A stretch of 34,743 nt of DNA from Cyanobacteria bacterium SIG28 (GCA_015152525.1 SUTU01000019.1:1-34743), one strand, 5' to 3'. Shown: positions 7,824 to 16,536, numbered from the stretch's first letter. Numbers and translations are program-made. Notes: a model not told the origin generated them from the sequence alone.

Positions 7824-8086
7824 TGCCGTACTCCCCGGGGACTTAGCGGATCTCTCGACTCAAACGCTACAACGTGAGGGGCAGAGCCTACTGTGAGGGG
7901 TACAGAAAACTTGCCGAAGCTTTTATGGCTGTTGATAGTTTAGAATATGATGGCGGAAGCTGTCGAACCGTGTCAGGATGGAAACATAGCAGCACTAAGA
8001 CAATCCTTTCGGGTGTTGTATCTCTAAAAAGTAGGTCCTAAAATCAGACTCAATTTTTGTGTATTTCGATAGGTAGTGGTACGGTT
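7824..8086 (+). ncRNA. ffs: Signal recognition particle RNA, large bacterial type
   Basis: This is the RNA scaffold that binds Ffh for co-translational protein targeting. The helix-8 signature is clear: GTCAGG (7972-7977), ATG, tetraloop GAAA (7981-7984), CAT, AGCAGC (7988-7993). It aligns base for base with the usual GTCAGG-TCC-GGAA-GGA-AGCAGC, with the inner pairs replaced in a compensated way. The 5' and 3' ends pair through GCCGTAC (7825-7831) and GTACGGT (8079-8085). The length of about 263 nt and the 5' part containing CTTAGCGG and AACGCTACAACG indicate an Alu domain as in Bacillus scRNA. The ends are estimates. Confidence 0.88.
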
Positions 8087-8102
8087 TTATTAGGGAAAAG
8101 AA

Positions 8103-8660
8103 ATGATTACATTCGGTGCCAACTATATAAGTACAGCTAACATAAAAAAATACTCCCCAAGCAAACAGTACACAGATTGTGCTGCAAATATTGTGCAACT
8201 TATGCCTGAATCCAAGCGAGATTTTAAAGCCATTCGTGAAGTTGCAGGATTATGGAGAAACGCTGATTTTGCAAGAGATATTCGCGACCATTTCGAAGGT
8301 ACAAGAGTTGCACCTCGAAGGGACAGTAACCCAAAATTTTATTACGCACTTACAAAACAAAAAAACGATTTTGAAAACCTCGATAGTTCAAGCGTATTAG
8401 GCATTGCAGAAGTTACTAATAATAGCGAAGGTAATTTTAGAATTGATTATATTCAAGTTGATCCAAAATATGAATATAATGAAGAGAGAAAATCTGCTTC
8501 AAAATATAAAAGTATTGGCAGTGCAATGATGAAAACTTTTGAAAAAATTTTGGATTTTAGAAAAATAACAGTAACCCCTGTTTTTTCAGCTTGCGAATTT
8601 TATGAAAAACTCGGCTACAAAGTTGACATTGCAAACTTAGACATGTATCTAAAAAAATAA
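8103..8660 (+). CDS. GNAT-like acetyltransferase domain protein
   Basis: The 185-aa protein is probably an N-acetyltransferase. The second half shows the GNAT order: VLGIAEVTNN (beta strands), FRIDYIQVDPKY (beta-4), then SIGSAMMKTFEKIL in place of the usual Q/R-x-x-G-x-G/A acetyl-CoA loop, and a C-terminal CEFYEKLGYKVD of the FYEKLGF type. The N-terminal 60 residues (MITFGANYISTANIKKY) match no domain I know and may be lineage-specific. The SD is GGGAAAAG. It starts just 17 nt after the SRP RNA, so read-through from that promoter may supply its transcript. The substrate is unknown. Confidence 0.7.
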   Translation: MITFGANYISTANIKKYSPSKQYTDCAANIVQLMPESKRDFKAIREVAGLWRNADFARDIRDHFEGTRVAPRRDSNPKFYYALTKQKNDFENLDSSSVLGIAEVTNNSEGNFRIDYIQVDPKYEYNEERKSASKYKSIGSAMMKTFEKILDFRKITVTPVFSACEFYEKLGYKVDIANLDMYLKK

Positions 8661-8689
8661 ACTTGATGTTTGTTTTTTCTAAATAATAT

Positions 8690-9589
8690 TTATTCCTGAT
8701 TCTTTATAGCACGTCTTGCAATCAATTCTTCTTTACGTTCAAGTTTGTCATATAATTGAGAATTTATTTCACCACCAATAAGAATTAATATTGACGTATA
8801 ATACATCCACATCATCATTATTGCAAAACCTGCAATAGTTCCGTAAATAAAATTATATGTGTGAAGATTATTAATATAAATTGAAAATCCCCAAGAGCCT
8901 AATAACCAAGAAATACAGAAAAATATCGTGCCCGGAATTGCACTATGACGTCTTAATTTTTCATGACCGGTAAGATCCGGCAAGATATAATAACTTAAAT
9001 AAGCCAAAATAAACAAAGTTAAAAATGCAATCGGCCAGCGAACAAACAACATAACATTAGCCAAGTGTTGAGTCATTCCTATATATGCAACCAAAAATTT
9101 AATAATCACTTTTCCAAATACGATAAGAGTTATGCTTAAAAACAAAACAAGAGTGTTTACTAAAACCATTACAAGCGCCAGCAATCTCGAGTATAAAAAG
9201 CTTCTGGTTTCTTTAACTTTGTAAGCTCTATTCAAACCCTTTGCCACAATTGCAACAGTGTTTGTCGAAAGAAATAAAGTTATACAAAACCCCAAAACCG
9301 CTAACAACCCGCCTTTAGATACAAAAAACACTTCATTTAATACTGTATTAATAATATTCATTGCATCAGACGGAACAACGTTTTGCATAAACGAAAAAAT
9401 TGGGTTCATGAAATAATGTTTACCAATCCAACCGAATAATGCTGTTAAAAACAATATAAACGGGCAAATTCCGATACATAGCATAAAACCCATTTCAGAA
9501 GCCATTCCGAAGAAATCATTCTCCACAACGGATTGAATAATACTTTTTATTGTTTTTACATTGTTTCTAAAATGAGTTTTTATATTCAC
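8690..9589 (-). CDS. YihY/BrkB family inner-membrane protein
   Basis: The 299-aa protein has about six membrane spans and the YihY layout: an N-terminal helix, then FFGMASEMGFMLCIGICPFILFL, NTVAIVAKGLNRAYKVKETRSF, LPDLTGHEKLRRHSAIPGTIFF and the final WMYYTSILILIGGEINSQ. The family (PF03631) was once misnamed RNase BN; its true function is not settled. The start codon lies inside the 3' end of nrnA (23-nt overlap), so the two genes form an operon with coupled translation. Confidence 0.87.
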   Translation of the reverse strand: MNIKTHFRNNVKTIKSIIQSVVENDFFGMASEMGFMLCIGICPFILFLTALFGWIGKHYFMNPIFSFMQNVVPSDAMNIINTVLNEVFFVSKGGLLAVLGFCITLFLSTNTVAIVAKGLNRAYKVKETRSFLYSRLLALVMVLVNTLVLFLSITLIVFGKVIIKFLVAYIGMTQHLANVMLFVRWPIAFLTLFILAYLSYYILPDLTGHEKLRRHSAIPGTIFFCISWLLGSWGFSIYINNLHTYNFIYGTIAGFAIMMMWMYYTSILILIGGEINSQLYDKLERKEELIARRAIKNQE

Positions 9590-10532
9590 TATTAATCTCT
9601 TTCATAAGTTTTTTCACAGACTCTTCAACGGAAGCTTTTATTGTGCAACCTGCCGCAAAAGTATGCCCGCCACCACCAAAAGTTTCACATATTTTTGCGA
9701 CATCTAACTTTTTACTTCTCATAGAAACTTTTGTAACCTTAGGTTCAACTTCTTTTACAACAAAAGAAACCTCTGTCGACTCAATAGCTCTGAGTGTTTC
9801 CGCTATCCCGTCAGTATAATCATCACCGGCAGAAAATTTTTCCAAATCTTTTTTATAAACAGTTGTATAAACAATTTTACTATCTTCACTAAAAATAGCT
9901 TTGTTTACACAAAAATTTTGAAACATTACCAGATTTTTGGTTTTTGTTTCATAACAATTTTTATAAAGTACATTTGGAACAACACCTTTTTCTACTAAAT
10001 CAGCAACTGCTCTAAATGTTGCTGCAGAAGTGTTTTCGAAACGGAAATTCCCCGTATCTGTCATTATTGCCACATATAAACATATTGCAGCTTCTTTTGT
10101 TATTTCCCAATTATTTTTAACAAAATAATTATACAAGACTTCTCCACAAGAACTTGCGTCCGGTTCAATAATCTGATAATCACCGTATTTAGGATTTGTT
10201 TTATGATGATCAATATTTATTGTACATTTTGCTTTTTCAAAAAGAATTTGAGCATCCCTAACTCGCTCAATTGACGCAACATCCAAAGCTATAACCAAAT
10301 CATAAACCAGTGATGGGTCATAATATCTTTGAGCTAATTCAATATTTGGTAAAAATTTGTAATTAAACGGAATATTAGAAACAACGCTCATGTCTGCTTT
10401 AATCTTAAATCGGTTTAAAATCATCGAATACATCGCACACATAGAGCCTAAAGTATCGCCATCAGGATTAACATGGCTTAATAAAAGTATCTTTTTCTTA
10501 CCCTTTATGATATCATCTAAGTTACATTCCAT
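9567..10532 (-). CDS. nrnA: DHH/DHHA1 phosphoesterase, NrnA-type
   Basis: The 321-aa protein is predicted to degrade nano-RNA or short oligonucleotides and, in many homologues, to dephosphorylate pAp. The metal-binding motifs are all present: SHVNPDGDTLGS (Asp24, Asp26), ALDVAS (Asp84), DHH (108-110) and MTDTGNFRF (Asp159). The DHHA1 domain ends with FGGGGHTFAAG (about 286-296), which binds the substrate. The length is normal for NrnA. No strong SD is visible before the ATG. It overlaps the YihY gene downstream and is divergent from the DciA-like gene. Confidence 0.9.
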   Translation of the reverse strand: MECNLDDIIKGKKKILLLSHVNPDGDTLGSMCAMYSMILNRFKIKADMSVVSNIPFNYKFLPNIELAQRYYDPSLVYDLVIALDVASIERVRDAQILFEKAKCTINIDHHKTNPKYGDYQIIEPDASSCGEVLYNYFVKNNWEITKEAAICLYVAIMTDTGNFRFENTSAATFRAVADLVEKGVVPNVLYKNCYETKTKNLVMFQNFCVNKAIFSEDSKIVYTTVYKKDLEKFSAGDDYTDGIAETLRAIESTEVSFVVKEVEPKVTKVSMRSKKLDVAKICETFGGGGHTFAAGCTIKASVEESVKKLMKEINSEYKNSF

Positions 10533-10581
10533 AACAACTATATTATCATAAAAATTACTGATTAGGCATTGGAGTTTAAAA

Positions 10582-10923
10582 GTGGGGAAAATTCTTTACA
10601 CAGATTTTGAAAAAGTTGAAGATATAATTTCTTCAATGATGGATAGTCCTCAATTAAAAAAAGCTATTACCAGAACAAATATTTACAAGTTCTGGGACAG
10701 TATTTTGCCGGAAAAATTTAGAGGCAAATCAAAACCTTTCAGCATGCTACCCGGTGGAATAATGAATGTTGCCTGCAAAAATCCAATTGTTGCCCAAGAG
10801 CTCTCTTTGCATAAAATTATGCTAATAAAAAAATTTGAACCTTACGCTAAAAGTATGAAAATGCGTGTAACTGATTTAAGGTTTGACCCTAAAAAATGGA
10901 ATTCTGTTTCTGACGATGAATAG
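10582..10923 (+). CDS. DUF721/DciA-like protein
   Basis: The 113-aa protein fits DUF721 (DciA), whose members help load the replicative helicase DnaB. The core runs from LKKAITRTNIYKFWDSILPE through GGIMNVACKNPIVAQELSLHKIMLIKKF to MRVTDLRF. This is the expected pattern of a strand, an AQEL helix and the final V-x-D-I/L-R-F. It starts with GTG, supported by GGAG 7 nt upstream; no ATG fits better. It is divergent from nrnA, with 49 bp between the starts. Helicase-loader function is inferred from family. Confidence 0.78.
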   Translation: MGKILYTDFEKVEDIISSMMDSPQLKKAITRTNIYKFWDSILPEKFRGKSKPFSMLPGGIMNVACKNPIVAQELSLHKIMLIKKFEPYAKSMKMRVTDLRFDPKKWNSVSDDE

Positions 10924-10931
10924 CTTTATGT

Positions 10932-12404
10932 TTATTTTTTCAACACACTTAGCGGAATATTAAACCAACTTCCACGATTAGGCGTGAATTTAAGCTTTGG
11001 ATTTAGAAAAATATCACCTGCAACAGTATTATCTTTAAAATTCAAATCATTATCACAAATCACCTCAAAATTATACAATCCCATTAATTTTTCAGTTGAA
11101 GGCAAATCAACATGTTGTTCATCAATATTTGTTTTAACTTTTTTAACAATAAGTTCCGGTAAATCTTTTGCACCGTCAAAATCTTCAGAATGAGTTTTAA
11201 CATATTGATTAACACCGTGAGCAAAAGGACCTAACAAAACAACTTTATTAACACAGTCATTAATTTTATTGATAGAAATTAATGAAATTGAATTTGCATA
11301 ATCGTTTACAGCCGTTGTTCTGGCATTTTTTAAAACATCCTTGCCAAAATAATCTTCATTCATTTCAAACGCTATTTTTCCGTCTGTAGTTGATTCTATC
11401 TCTACAAATTCTTCATCTAAACTTCGCAATTTATCCAAAAGCTCCGTATCTTTTTCACTCACGCACAGACGATTCATTTCAACAATACGAGCATCACCTA
11501 CTGCTTGAAGAAGTTTAAACAAATCAGGTCTGCCAATTTCTGAACAAAAAGTTCCGATATGACTTTTTACATTAACACCTTGACGACCTAGTTTACCAAG
11601 AACTTGAATATCATTTTTTAATTTCTTATTATTATCTTTTTTTAACTCATCCAATCTTGCTTGCGGATCCTCTGCATTAACAGTTTCTTCAACAATATTA
11701 GATATTTTTTCATATGCAGCATAATTCCCTGCAATATAACTGCTACTTTCAGAAGTTTCTATCTCTACAATTCCGTTTTTTACCTTAATATCAACACTTC
11801 CAAACCCACCACCGGTCATAACACCCATAACATAATCGCCCTCATTAAGCATGTTCTTTTTTGCCATCATTTGTGCTAAACCTGCACCGGCACCGCCTAA
11901 ATCTTTTGTTACAACAAATTTAAAATCTTCTTTATTAACCTTTAACCCGGTTTTATCTTCATTTTCTGTTAAAATTCTTTGCTCATATTCACTAAAATCA
12001 ACATTTGTCAAAGCTTTATCGTTTTTATCCCTTAAATTAGGCATAAATGCAATACCATTACTTTTCCCGTCCAGAGCATACGTTGTCCCAGGTACAAAAA
12101 TGGCAACACCACTCAAAAGCTTTTCTTTTTCAGAAAGCGGAAACTCACCACTTTTATCTTTCAACAATATCCTGTCTTGTGTGCGTTTTATTATTTTAGC
12201 AATTTTATCAATAAAATCTTGAGCGTTAACAAAACCTTTAACAGTATCATTTACATAAGAATTCGGACTGTTTTCACGCAAAATTTTCTTACCTTTATCT
12301 GTTACCGCCAAAACCTTTAATGTGCCTTTAGGATTACTTGCACCTATATCCATGAAAATTTTGTGTTGAAACCCTAAACTCCCTTTTGCTTCAGAAACTC
12401 TCAT
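10932..12404 (-). CDS. Divergent ROK/ASKHA-like protein of unknown function
   Basis: The 490-aa protein echoes the sugar-kinase fold but lacks clean motifs. FMDIGASNPKGTLKVLAV is in the place of the phosphate-1 loop (compare DVGGTNVKIALV in the ROK protein at 28842). SGVAIFVPG...GIAFMPNLRD resembles the ROK GFPG...APNIPGW segment. KDLGGAGAG...VMGVMTGGGFGSVDI resembles the ROK ND...VGTGIGSG segment. The catalytic N-D is changed to K-D, and there is no zinc CxCGxxGC motif. It may be a non-catalytic or altered kinase. I choose the ATG at 12404 because GAGG lies 5 nt upstream; a GTG two codons earlier is too close to that SD. Confidence 0.6.
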   Translation of the reverse strand: MRVSEAKGSLGFQHKIFMDIGASNPKGTLKVLAVTDKGKKILRENSPNSYVNDTVKGFVNAQDFIDKIAKIIKRTQDRILLKDKSGEFPLSEKEKLLSGVAIFVPGTTYALDGKSNGIAFMPNLRDKNDKALTNVDFSEYEQRILTENEDKTGLKVNKEDFKFVVTKDLGGAGAGLAQMMAKKNMLNEGDYVMGVMTGGGFGSVDIKVKNGIVEIETSESSSYIAGNYAAYEKISNIVEETVNAEDPQARLDELKKDNNKKLKNDIQVLGKLGRQGVNVKSHIGTFCSEIGRPDLFKLLQAVGDARIVEMNRLCVSEKDTELLDKLRSLDEEFVEIESTTDGKIAFEMNEDYFGKDVLKNARTTAVNDYANSISLISINKINDCVNKVVLLGPFAHGVNQYVKTHSEDFDGAKDLPELIVKKVKTNIDEQHVDLPSTEKLMGLYNFEVICDNDLNFKDNTVAGDIFLNPKLKFTPNRGSWFNIPLSVLKK

Positions 12405-12559
12405 ACACACCTCACTATTGATTGATAAGAATTAGAATGCATACATTATAAATTATTCTTTTTACTTTTGCTACAATTTAAAACACGTTTTTTACTTTTT
12501 TTAATAAAAAAAAATGACACCATGCCAACTTTTTTACAAAACTTAACCTAATAAAAAAA

Positions 12560-12635
12560 CATGGAAACTCATGCTACATGCATGTTTGCATGGTTTAAAC
12601 ATGCTGTAACCATGTAGCCATGAGGCTTTTACATG
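12560..12635. other. Cluster of nine CATG motifs in a non-coding spacer
   Basis: CATG occurs at 12560, 12570, 12577, 12581, 12589, 12600, 12611, 12619 and 12632, plus one at 12521, whereas one per 256 bp would be random in even-composition DNA. Several steps are close to a helical turn (10, 11 and 11 bp). The rest of the 12405-12712 spacer shows an A/T-rich stretch and no convincing gene; short frames of 18 and 32 codons lack Shine-Dalgarno sequences. Confidence 0.5.
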
Positions 12636-12712
12636 TTTCAAAACCCTTAAATCCACTGATGTTCAGGGTTTGCAACTATGTAAACAACTCGTTACAATTG
12701 AGTTTCAATGGG

Positions 12713-12740
12713 TTGTAAATGCTCTCTTAGGCAATATAAT
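12713..12740 (+). promoter_or_regulatory. Sigma-70 promoter of the small Cys protein gene
   Basis: -35 TTGTAA (12713-12718), a 16-bp spacer and consensus -10 TATAAT (12735-12740). An inverted copy of the -35 word, TTACAA, lies at 12692-12697 and could form part of an operator. A leader of about 55 nt precedes the GTG start. Confidence 0.6.
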
Positions 12741-12803
12741 AAGAATGTAGGTTAAATTTTTGATTTTGGGAAAATTCAAACACAAATTATATTGGGAGGA
12801 AAA

Positions 12804-13019
12804 GTGTTTAAGAGTCGTGATATGGGAAGAGCTATTGCTGTAAAGAGATGGACACCAACAGCATTAGAGTGTTATAAAAGAGGTTGTAATTGTGTAGGCT
12901 GTTTTTATAGTGATTTTTTTAGTGCTACTGCGCAAAAATGTCAAATGAAAGCTGCCGTTTTGGAGTTAGTTAGAACTATTGGCACACCAAATGTAGAGTT
13001 ACCTCAAATTCTTGAATAG
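12804..13019 (+). CDS. Small conserved Cys-containing protein
   Basis: The 71-aa protein reads MFKSRDMGRAIAVKRWTP, then a cluster C-x4-C-x2-C (from CYKRGCNCVGC), then KCQMKAAVLELVRTIGTP. The Cys residues could hold a metal or Fe-S cluster, and the basic N-terminus followed by a helix would suit a small nucleic-acid binder, but no function is known to me. I choose the GTG at 12804 because GGGAGGA lies just upstream; a TTG at 12792 would overlap that SD. It has its own good promoter and a strong terminator, so it is a genuine monocistronic gene. Confidence 0.7.
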   Translation: MFKSRDMGRAIAVKRWTPTALECYKRGCNCVGCFYSDFFSATAQKCQMKAAVLELVRTIGTPNVELPQILE

Positions 13020-13043
13020 TTCTTAGTTTTTATGTTTATATAG

Positions 13044-13080
13044 AAAGCAGATTAGTAAAAATAACTAATCTGCTTTTTGT
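13044..13080 (+). terminator. Rho-independent terminator after the small Cys protein
   Basis: A perfect 13-bp stem (AAAGCAGATTAGT 13044-13056 with ACTAATCTGCTTT 13064-13076) has a 7-nt loop and is followed by T. It lies between convergent genes and may also serve the MFS transporter. Confidence 0.85.
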
Positions 13081-13103
13081 TGTTTTGTTATTAATTAATT
13101 TTA

Positions 13104-14669
13104 TTAAGCATCTTTCTTTTTATAATTAAGCTTTTTGAATAAAAAAGTTATAGGTATCGCTAAAAGGATTAGTAACGCATACACCCTGTATGTCGTCATA
13201 TAAGCGCTTAATGCAGACTGTTGAAGCAATTGTTTATATAGCATTACTCTTGCCATTGCCTCTGCCGTAAAACTATCATGACCCATTGACATAAAATTGG
13301 CGGTTAAAGCGTTAAATTTTTCTGCAAAAACAGTATTCAACATAGTCATTTTATCAACTAGATAAGTTTGATGTGTTTGCGAAAATCTGGATACAAAAAC
13401 ACCAACAGACGATGTGCCGATGGCACAACCGACGTTTTTAATAAGGTTTTGTAAGCTTGAAGCGTTTGTCATTTCGTGATTTGCAACATAAGAAAATACT
13501 ATCGTTGTTGTCGGAATAATAACCATTGTCATGCCGGCACCAATAACAATATTAGGTACAATTACATTTCCAATCATGATTGATAAATTTAGGTTTGAAA
13601 ACATCAAACATCCGATTGAAAACACTATTAAACCTATTAGAGCTTGCCTCCTTATATCTATTTTTTTCTCTGTTAAACTCGTAAAAATTACACCGGCAAA
13701 TGCGCCAATACCTTGAGGACCGGCAGCCAAACCGCTTAAAAATGAAGTATAACCCAATAACGCTTGTAAAAATTGTGGCAAAATCGCAATTGAACCATAA
13801 GCTACTGCAAACAAAAGAGTTAATACAATTGTTGCAAAAGTGAAATTCCAATTTTTAAGTATCTTCAAATCCAATAAAGGATCTTTGGTTTTTAATTCTC
13901 GCCAAATCAGTAAAATAAACGCTATTAAACTTGTAATACCCAATTTACATATATATGGCGAATCAAACCAACCATTTTTTTGTCCGTTATCAACCATAAC
14001 TTGGAAAGTTGCAATCCAGATAACAAGCAAAATAAAACCTAAATAATCAAATTTATGCAATCCAACGACTTTCATGTATGGCGGATCTTCAATGTGCATT
14101 AAAACCATAATAAATGCGGCAATACAGAACGGAACACTTATAAAAAATACGTAATTCCAAGAATAATTTGTCGTTAACCAACCGCCGATAATCGGTCCGA
14201 TAATTGGAGCAATAGTAACCCCAAATGAAAAAATACCCATAGCTTTAGCTTGTTCGCTTTTCGGATAACTTTCCAATAATATTGCTTGAGATAAAGGCAA
14301 CAGGCACCCGCCACCTAATCCTTGAAAAATTCTTCCTGCAATCATAACCCCAAAATTTGGCGCAAATCCGCAAACTGCTGCAGAAATCCCAAAAACTGCA
14401 ATACAAGTTAAGAAAAACTTCTTTCTTCCTATCACTCTACAACACCATTCTGTTGCAGGTAATAAAATACTACAAGCGATTAAGAATATTGTTACAATCC
14501 ATAAGCTTTCATCATCTGATATTGAAAAACTCCCTGCAATTGTCTTAAGCGCAACGTTTGCAATTGAAGTATTTAAGACCTCAACAAATGTTGCTAACAT
14601 TACAGCAGTAGTTATAAGAAATAAACTCGCTTTCGGTTTCCAATCTGTTTCCATTGTTGCATTTGACAT
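13104..14669 (-). CDS. DHA2-family MFS drug exporter (EmrB/QacA type)
   Basis: The 521-aa protein should be a 14-span proton-coupled exporter of the DHA2 group. TM1 contains FVEVLNTSIANVALKTIAGS, the usual D/E-x-x-x-x-N-x-A-L-P-x-I motif. Motif A-like RVIGRKKFF follows TM2, and GRIFQGLGGGCLLPLSQAI is the TM4 signature. GVTIAPIIGPIIGGWL is motif C of antiporters. No EmrA membrane-fusion partner is adjacent. I choose the ATG at 14669 because GGTGGAGAG precedes it; the open frame reaches 14768 through non-conserved sequence. The promoter region holds inverted repeats, which suggests a repressor site. Confidence 0.88.
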   Translation of the reverse strand: MSNATMETDWKPKASLFLITTAVMLATFVEVLNTSIANVALKTIAGSFSISDDESLWIVTIFLIACSILLPATEWCCRVIGRKKFFLTCIAVFGISAAVCGFAPNFGVMIAGRIFQGLGGGCLLPLSQAILLESYPKSEQAKAMGIFSFGVTIAPIIGPIIGGWLTTNYSWNYVFFISVPFCIAAFIMVLMHIEDPPYMKVVGLHKFDYLGFILLVIWIATFQVMVDNGQKNGWFDSPYICKLGITSLIAFILLIWRELKTKDPLLDLKILKNWNFTFATIVLTLLFAVAYGSIAILPQFLQALLGYTSFLSGLAAGPQGIGAFAGVIFTSLTEKKIDIRRQALIGLIVFSIGCLMFSNLNLSIMIGNVIVPNIVIGAGMTMVIIPTTTIVFSYVANHEMTNASSLQNLIKNVGCAIGTSSVGVFVSRFSQTHQTYLVDKMTMLNTVFAEKFNALTANFMSMGHDSFTAEAMARVMLYKQLLQQSALSAYMTTYRVYALLILLAIPITFLFKKLNYKKKDA

Positions 14670-14732
14670 AAATTCTCTCTCCACCTGTATTTTTTTAGCA
14701 TAGTACAAAAATAAATTTCGATGTAAGTAAAG

Positions 14733-14798
14733 ATTTGTAAAAGTTTTAGAAGATGCGAAAAAAGTCAAAAAATGACAAATTTTCGAGCTTTTACAAAT
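14733..14798 (-). promoter_or_regulatory. Nested inverted repeats upstream of the MFS exporter
   Basis: A perfect 11-bp inverted repeat, ATTTGTAAAAG (14733-14743) and CTTTTACAAAT (14788-14798), encloses CGAAAA/TTTTCG (14756-14761, 14780-14785) and GTCA/TGAC (14764-14767, 14773-14776). The whole lies 64-130 bp before the start codon. A repressor or activator site is plausible; no regulator gene is adjacent. Confidence 0.4.
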
Positions 14799-14930
14799 TC
14801 GACATAAGGTGTGTAAGAATTAAGCTAGGTGCGGGATATCACGTAACCTAACTTGAAACCGTTCCCAAGAGTTTGCAAACAAAACGTAAGTTTTTATCGC
14901 AAAATCTTGGCGCTAACATTTAGCCAAATA

Positions 14931-14958
14931 AAAAAAGCTGACAAAATGCCAGCTTTTT
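14931..14958 (-). terminator. Terminator of gatA
   Basis: A 9-bp stem (AAAAAGCTG/CAGCTTTTT) with a possible inner extension lies 20 bp after the gatA stop. On the minus strand the hairpin ends in a T-run. Confidence 0.7.
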
Positions 14959-14978
14959 AAAGATTAGTATTAAATTAA

Positions 14979-16442
14979 CTATATATTAGCTAATTGTTTA
15001 TAATAATCGTGTTGTTGTTCAAATTTGTAAGCTATATTGAACAATTTTGCTTCAGATAATTGTGGCGACATAAGTTGTAAACCAATTGGCATACCATCTT
15101 TGTCAAAACCTGCAGGGATACTCATAGCAGGAATACCGGCCAAGTTTGCAGATATAGTCGCAATATCTGTTAAATACATCGCTAACGGGTCATCAGCCTT
15201 AGCGCCCAAATCGAAAGCTGTATTAGGGCAAGTTGGCGAGATTAAAGCATCGACTTTTTCAAACGCTTTAATAAAATCATCTGTAACAACCCTACGCATT
15301 TGTTGAGCTTTTTTGTAATATGCATCATAATATCCGGAAGATAATGCATAAGTACCAAGCATTATTCTTCTCTTAACTTCCGGACCAAAACCTTCAGCTC
15401 TTGATTTACAATACATTTCAAGAAGATTTTCAGCGTTATCAGTTCTATGTCCATATCTTACGCCGTCAAAACGTGCTAAATTCGAACTACATTCTGCTGT
15501 AGCCAAGATATAATAAATCCCGATTGAATGTTTAAGATTTGGTAGAGAAATTTCAACGATTTCCGCACCCAAAGCCTTGTAAGTATCAATAGCAGACTGT
15601 AAAGCTTTTTGAACATCCGGTGCCAAGCCTTCGCCCATAAGTTCTTTAACCACACCGATTTTCATACCTTTGATATCGTTGTTCAAATTTGTACGATAAT
15701 TTTGAACAGGCAGATTTAATGAAGTAGAGTCGTGCGGATCATAACCTTCAATAACTTCAAGAAGTGCTGCAGAATCTTCAACAGTTCTTGAGAAAGGACC
15801 GATTTGATCAAGAGATGACGCAAATGCAATCAGACCATATCTTGAAACTTTACCGTATGTAGGTTTCATACCAACAATACCGCAAAAACTTGCAGGCAAA
15901 CGGATACTTCCGCCGGTATCAGAACCAAGCGCAAGAGCTGATTCGCAAGATGCAACAGCTGCAGCAGAACCACCGGAAGAACCGCCAGGAACTTTATTAA
16001 GATTCCAAGGATTATGAACTTTTTTGAAAGCAGAGTTTTCATTAGAAGAACCCATCGCAAATTCGTCCAAATTAGCTTTTCCAACAATTGGCACAAGATT
16101 ATCTAATAATTTTTGTGTAACTGTAGCGTTATATGGTGAAACAAAATTCTCAAGAATTTTACTTGAAGCAGTTGTTTTTGAACCAATTAAGTTCATATTA
16201 TCTTTCAGCGCTAAAGGCACACCGGCTAAAAGTGGTAATTCTTCACCTTTTGCTATTTTTTCATCAACTTTTTTTGCTGTTTCGATAGCAGTTTCTCTAG
16301 TTAAAGAATTAAATGAACCTAATTTTTCATCAACTTCATCAATTCTTTTTAAAGCAGCTTCCGTAAGTTCAACTGCTGAAATTTCTTTATTTTTAATTGC
16401 ATTGTGTTGTTCAATTGCACTTTTTTTCAATAAATCTAGCAT
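14979..16442 (-). CDS. gatA: Glutamyl-tRNA(Gln) amidotransferase subunit A
   Basis: The 487-aa amidase releases ammonia from Gln so that GatB can convert Glu-tRNA(Gln) to Gln-tRNA(Gln). The Ser-cisSer-Lys triad is intact: Lys80 in LALKDNM, Ser155 in GGSSGGSAAA and Ser179 in GSDTGGSIRLP. The length is standard. The SD is AAGGAG. gatB and gatC are not adjacent, so the genes are dispersed. The presence of gatA implies the indirect route for charging tRNA-Gln, the tRNA encoded at 610-682. Confidence 0.96.
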   Translation of the reverse strand: MLDLLKKSAIEQHNAIKNKEISAVELTEAALKRIDEVDEKLGSFNSLTRETAIETAKKVDEKIAKGEELPLLAGVPLALKDNMNLIGSKTTASSKILENFVSPYNATVTQKLLDNLVPIVGKANLDEFAMGSSNENSAFKKVHNPWNLNKVPGGSSGGSAAAVASCESALALGSDTGGSIRLPASFCGIVGMKPTYGKVSRYGLIAFASSLDQIGPFSRTVEDSAALLEVIEGYDPHDSTSLNLPVQNYRTNLNNDIKGMKIGVVKELMGEGLAPDVQKALQSAIDTYKALGAEIVEISLPNLKHSIGIYYILATAECSSNLARFDGVRYGHRTDNAENLLEMYCKSRAEGFGPEVKRRIMLGTYALSSGYYDAYYKKAQQMRRVVTDDFIKAFEKVDALISPTCPNTAFDLGAKADDPLAMYLTDIATISANLAGIPAMSIPAGFDKDGMPIGLQLMSPQLSEAKLFNIAYKFEQQHDYYKQLANI

Positions 16443-16536
16443 AACTTCTCCTTAATCCTATTTGAATTAATTATACAATAAAAAGATTAATATTAAATTA
16501 TCTTTGTTTAAAAATTTAATTATTATACAATTAAAT

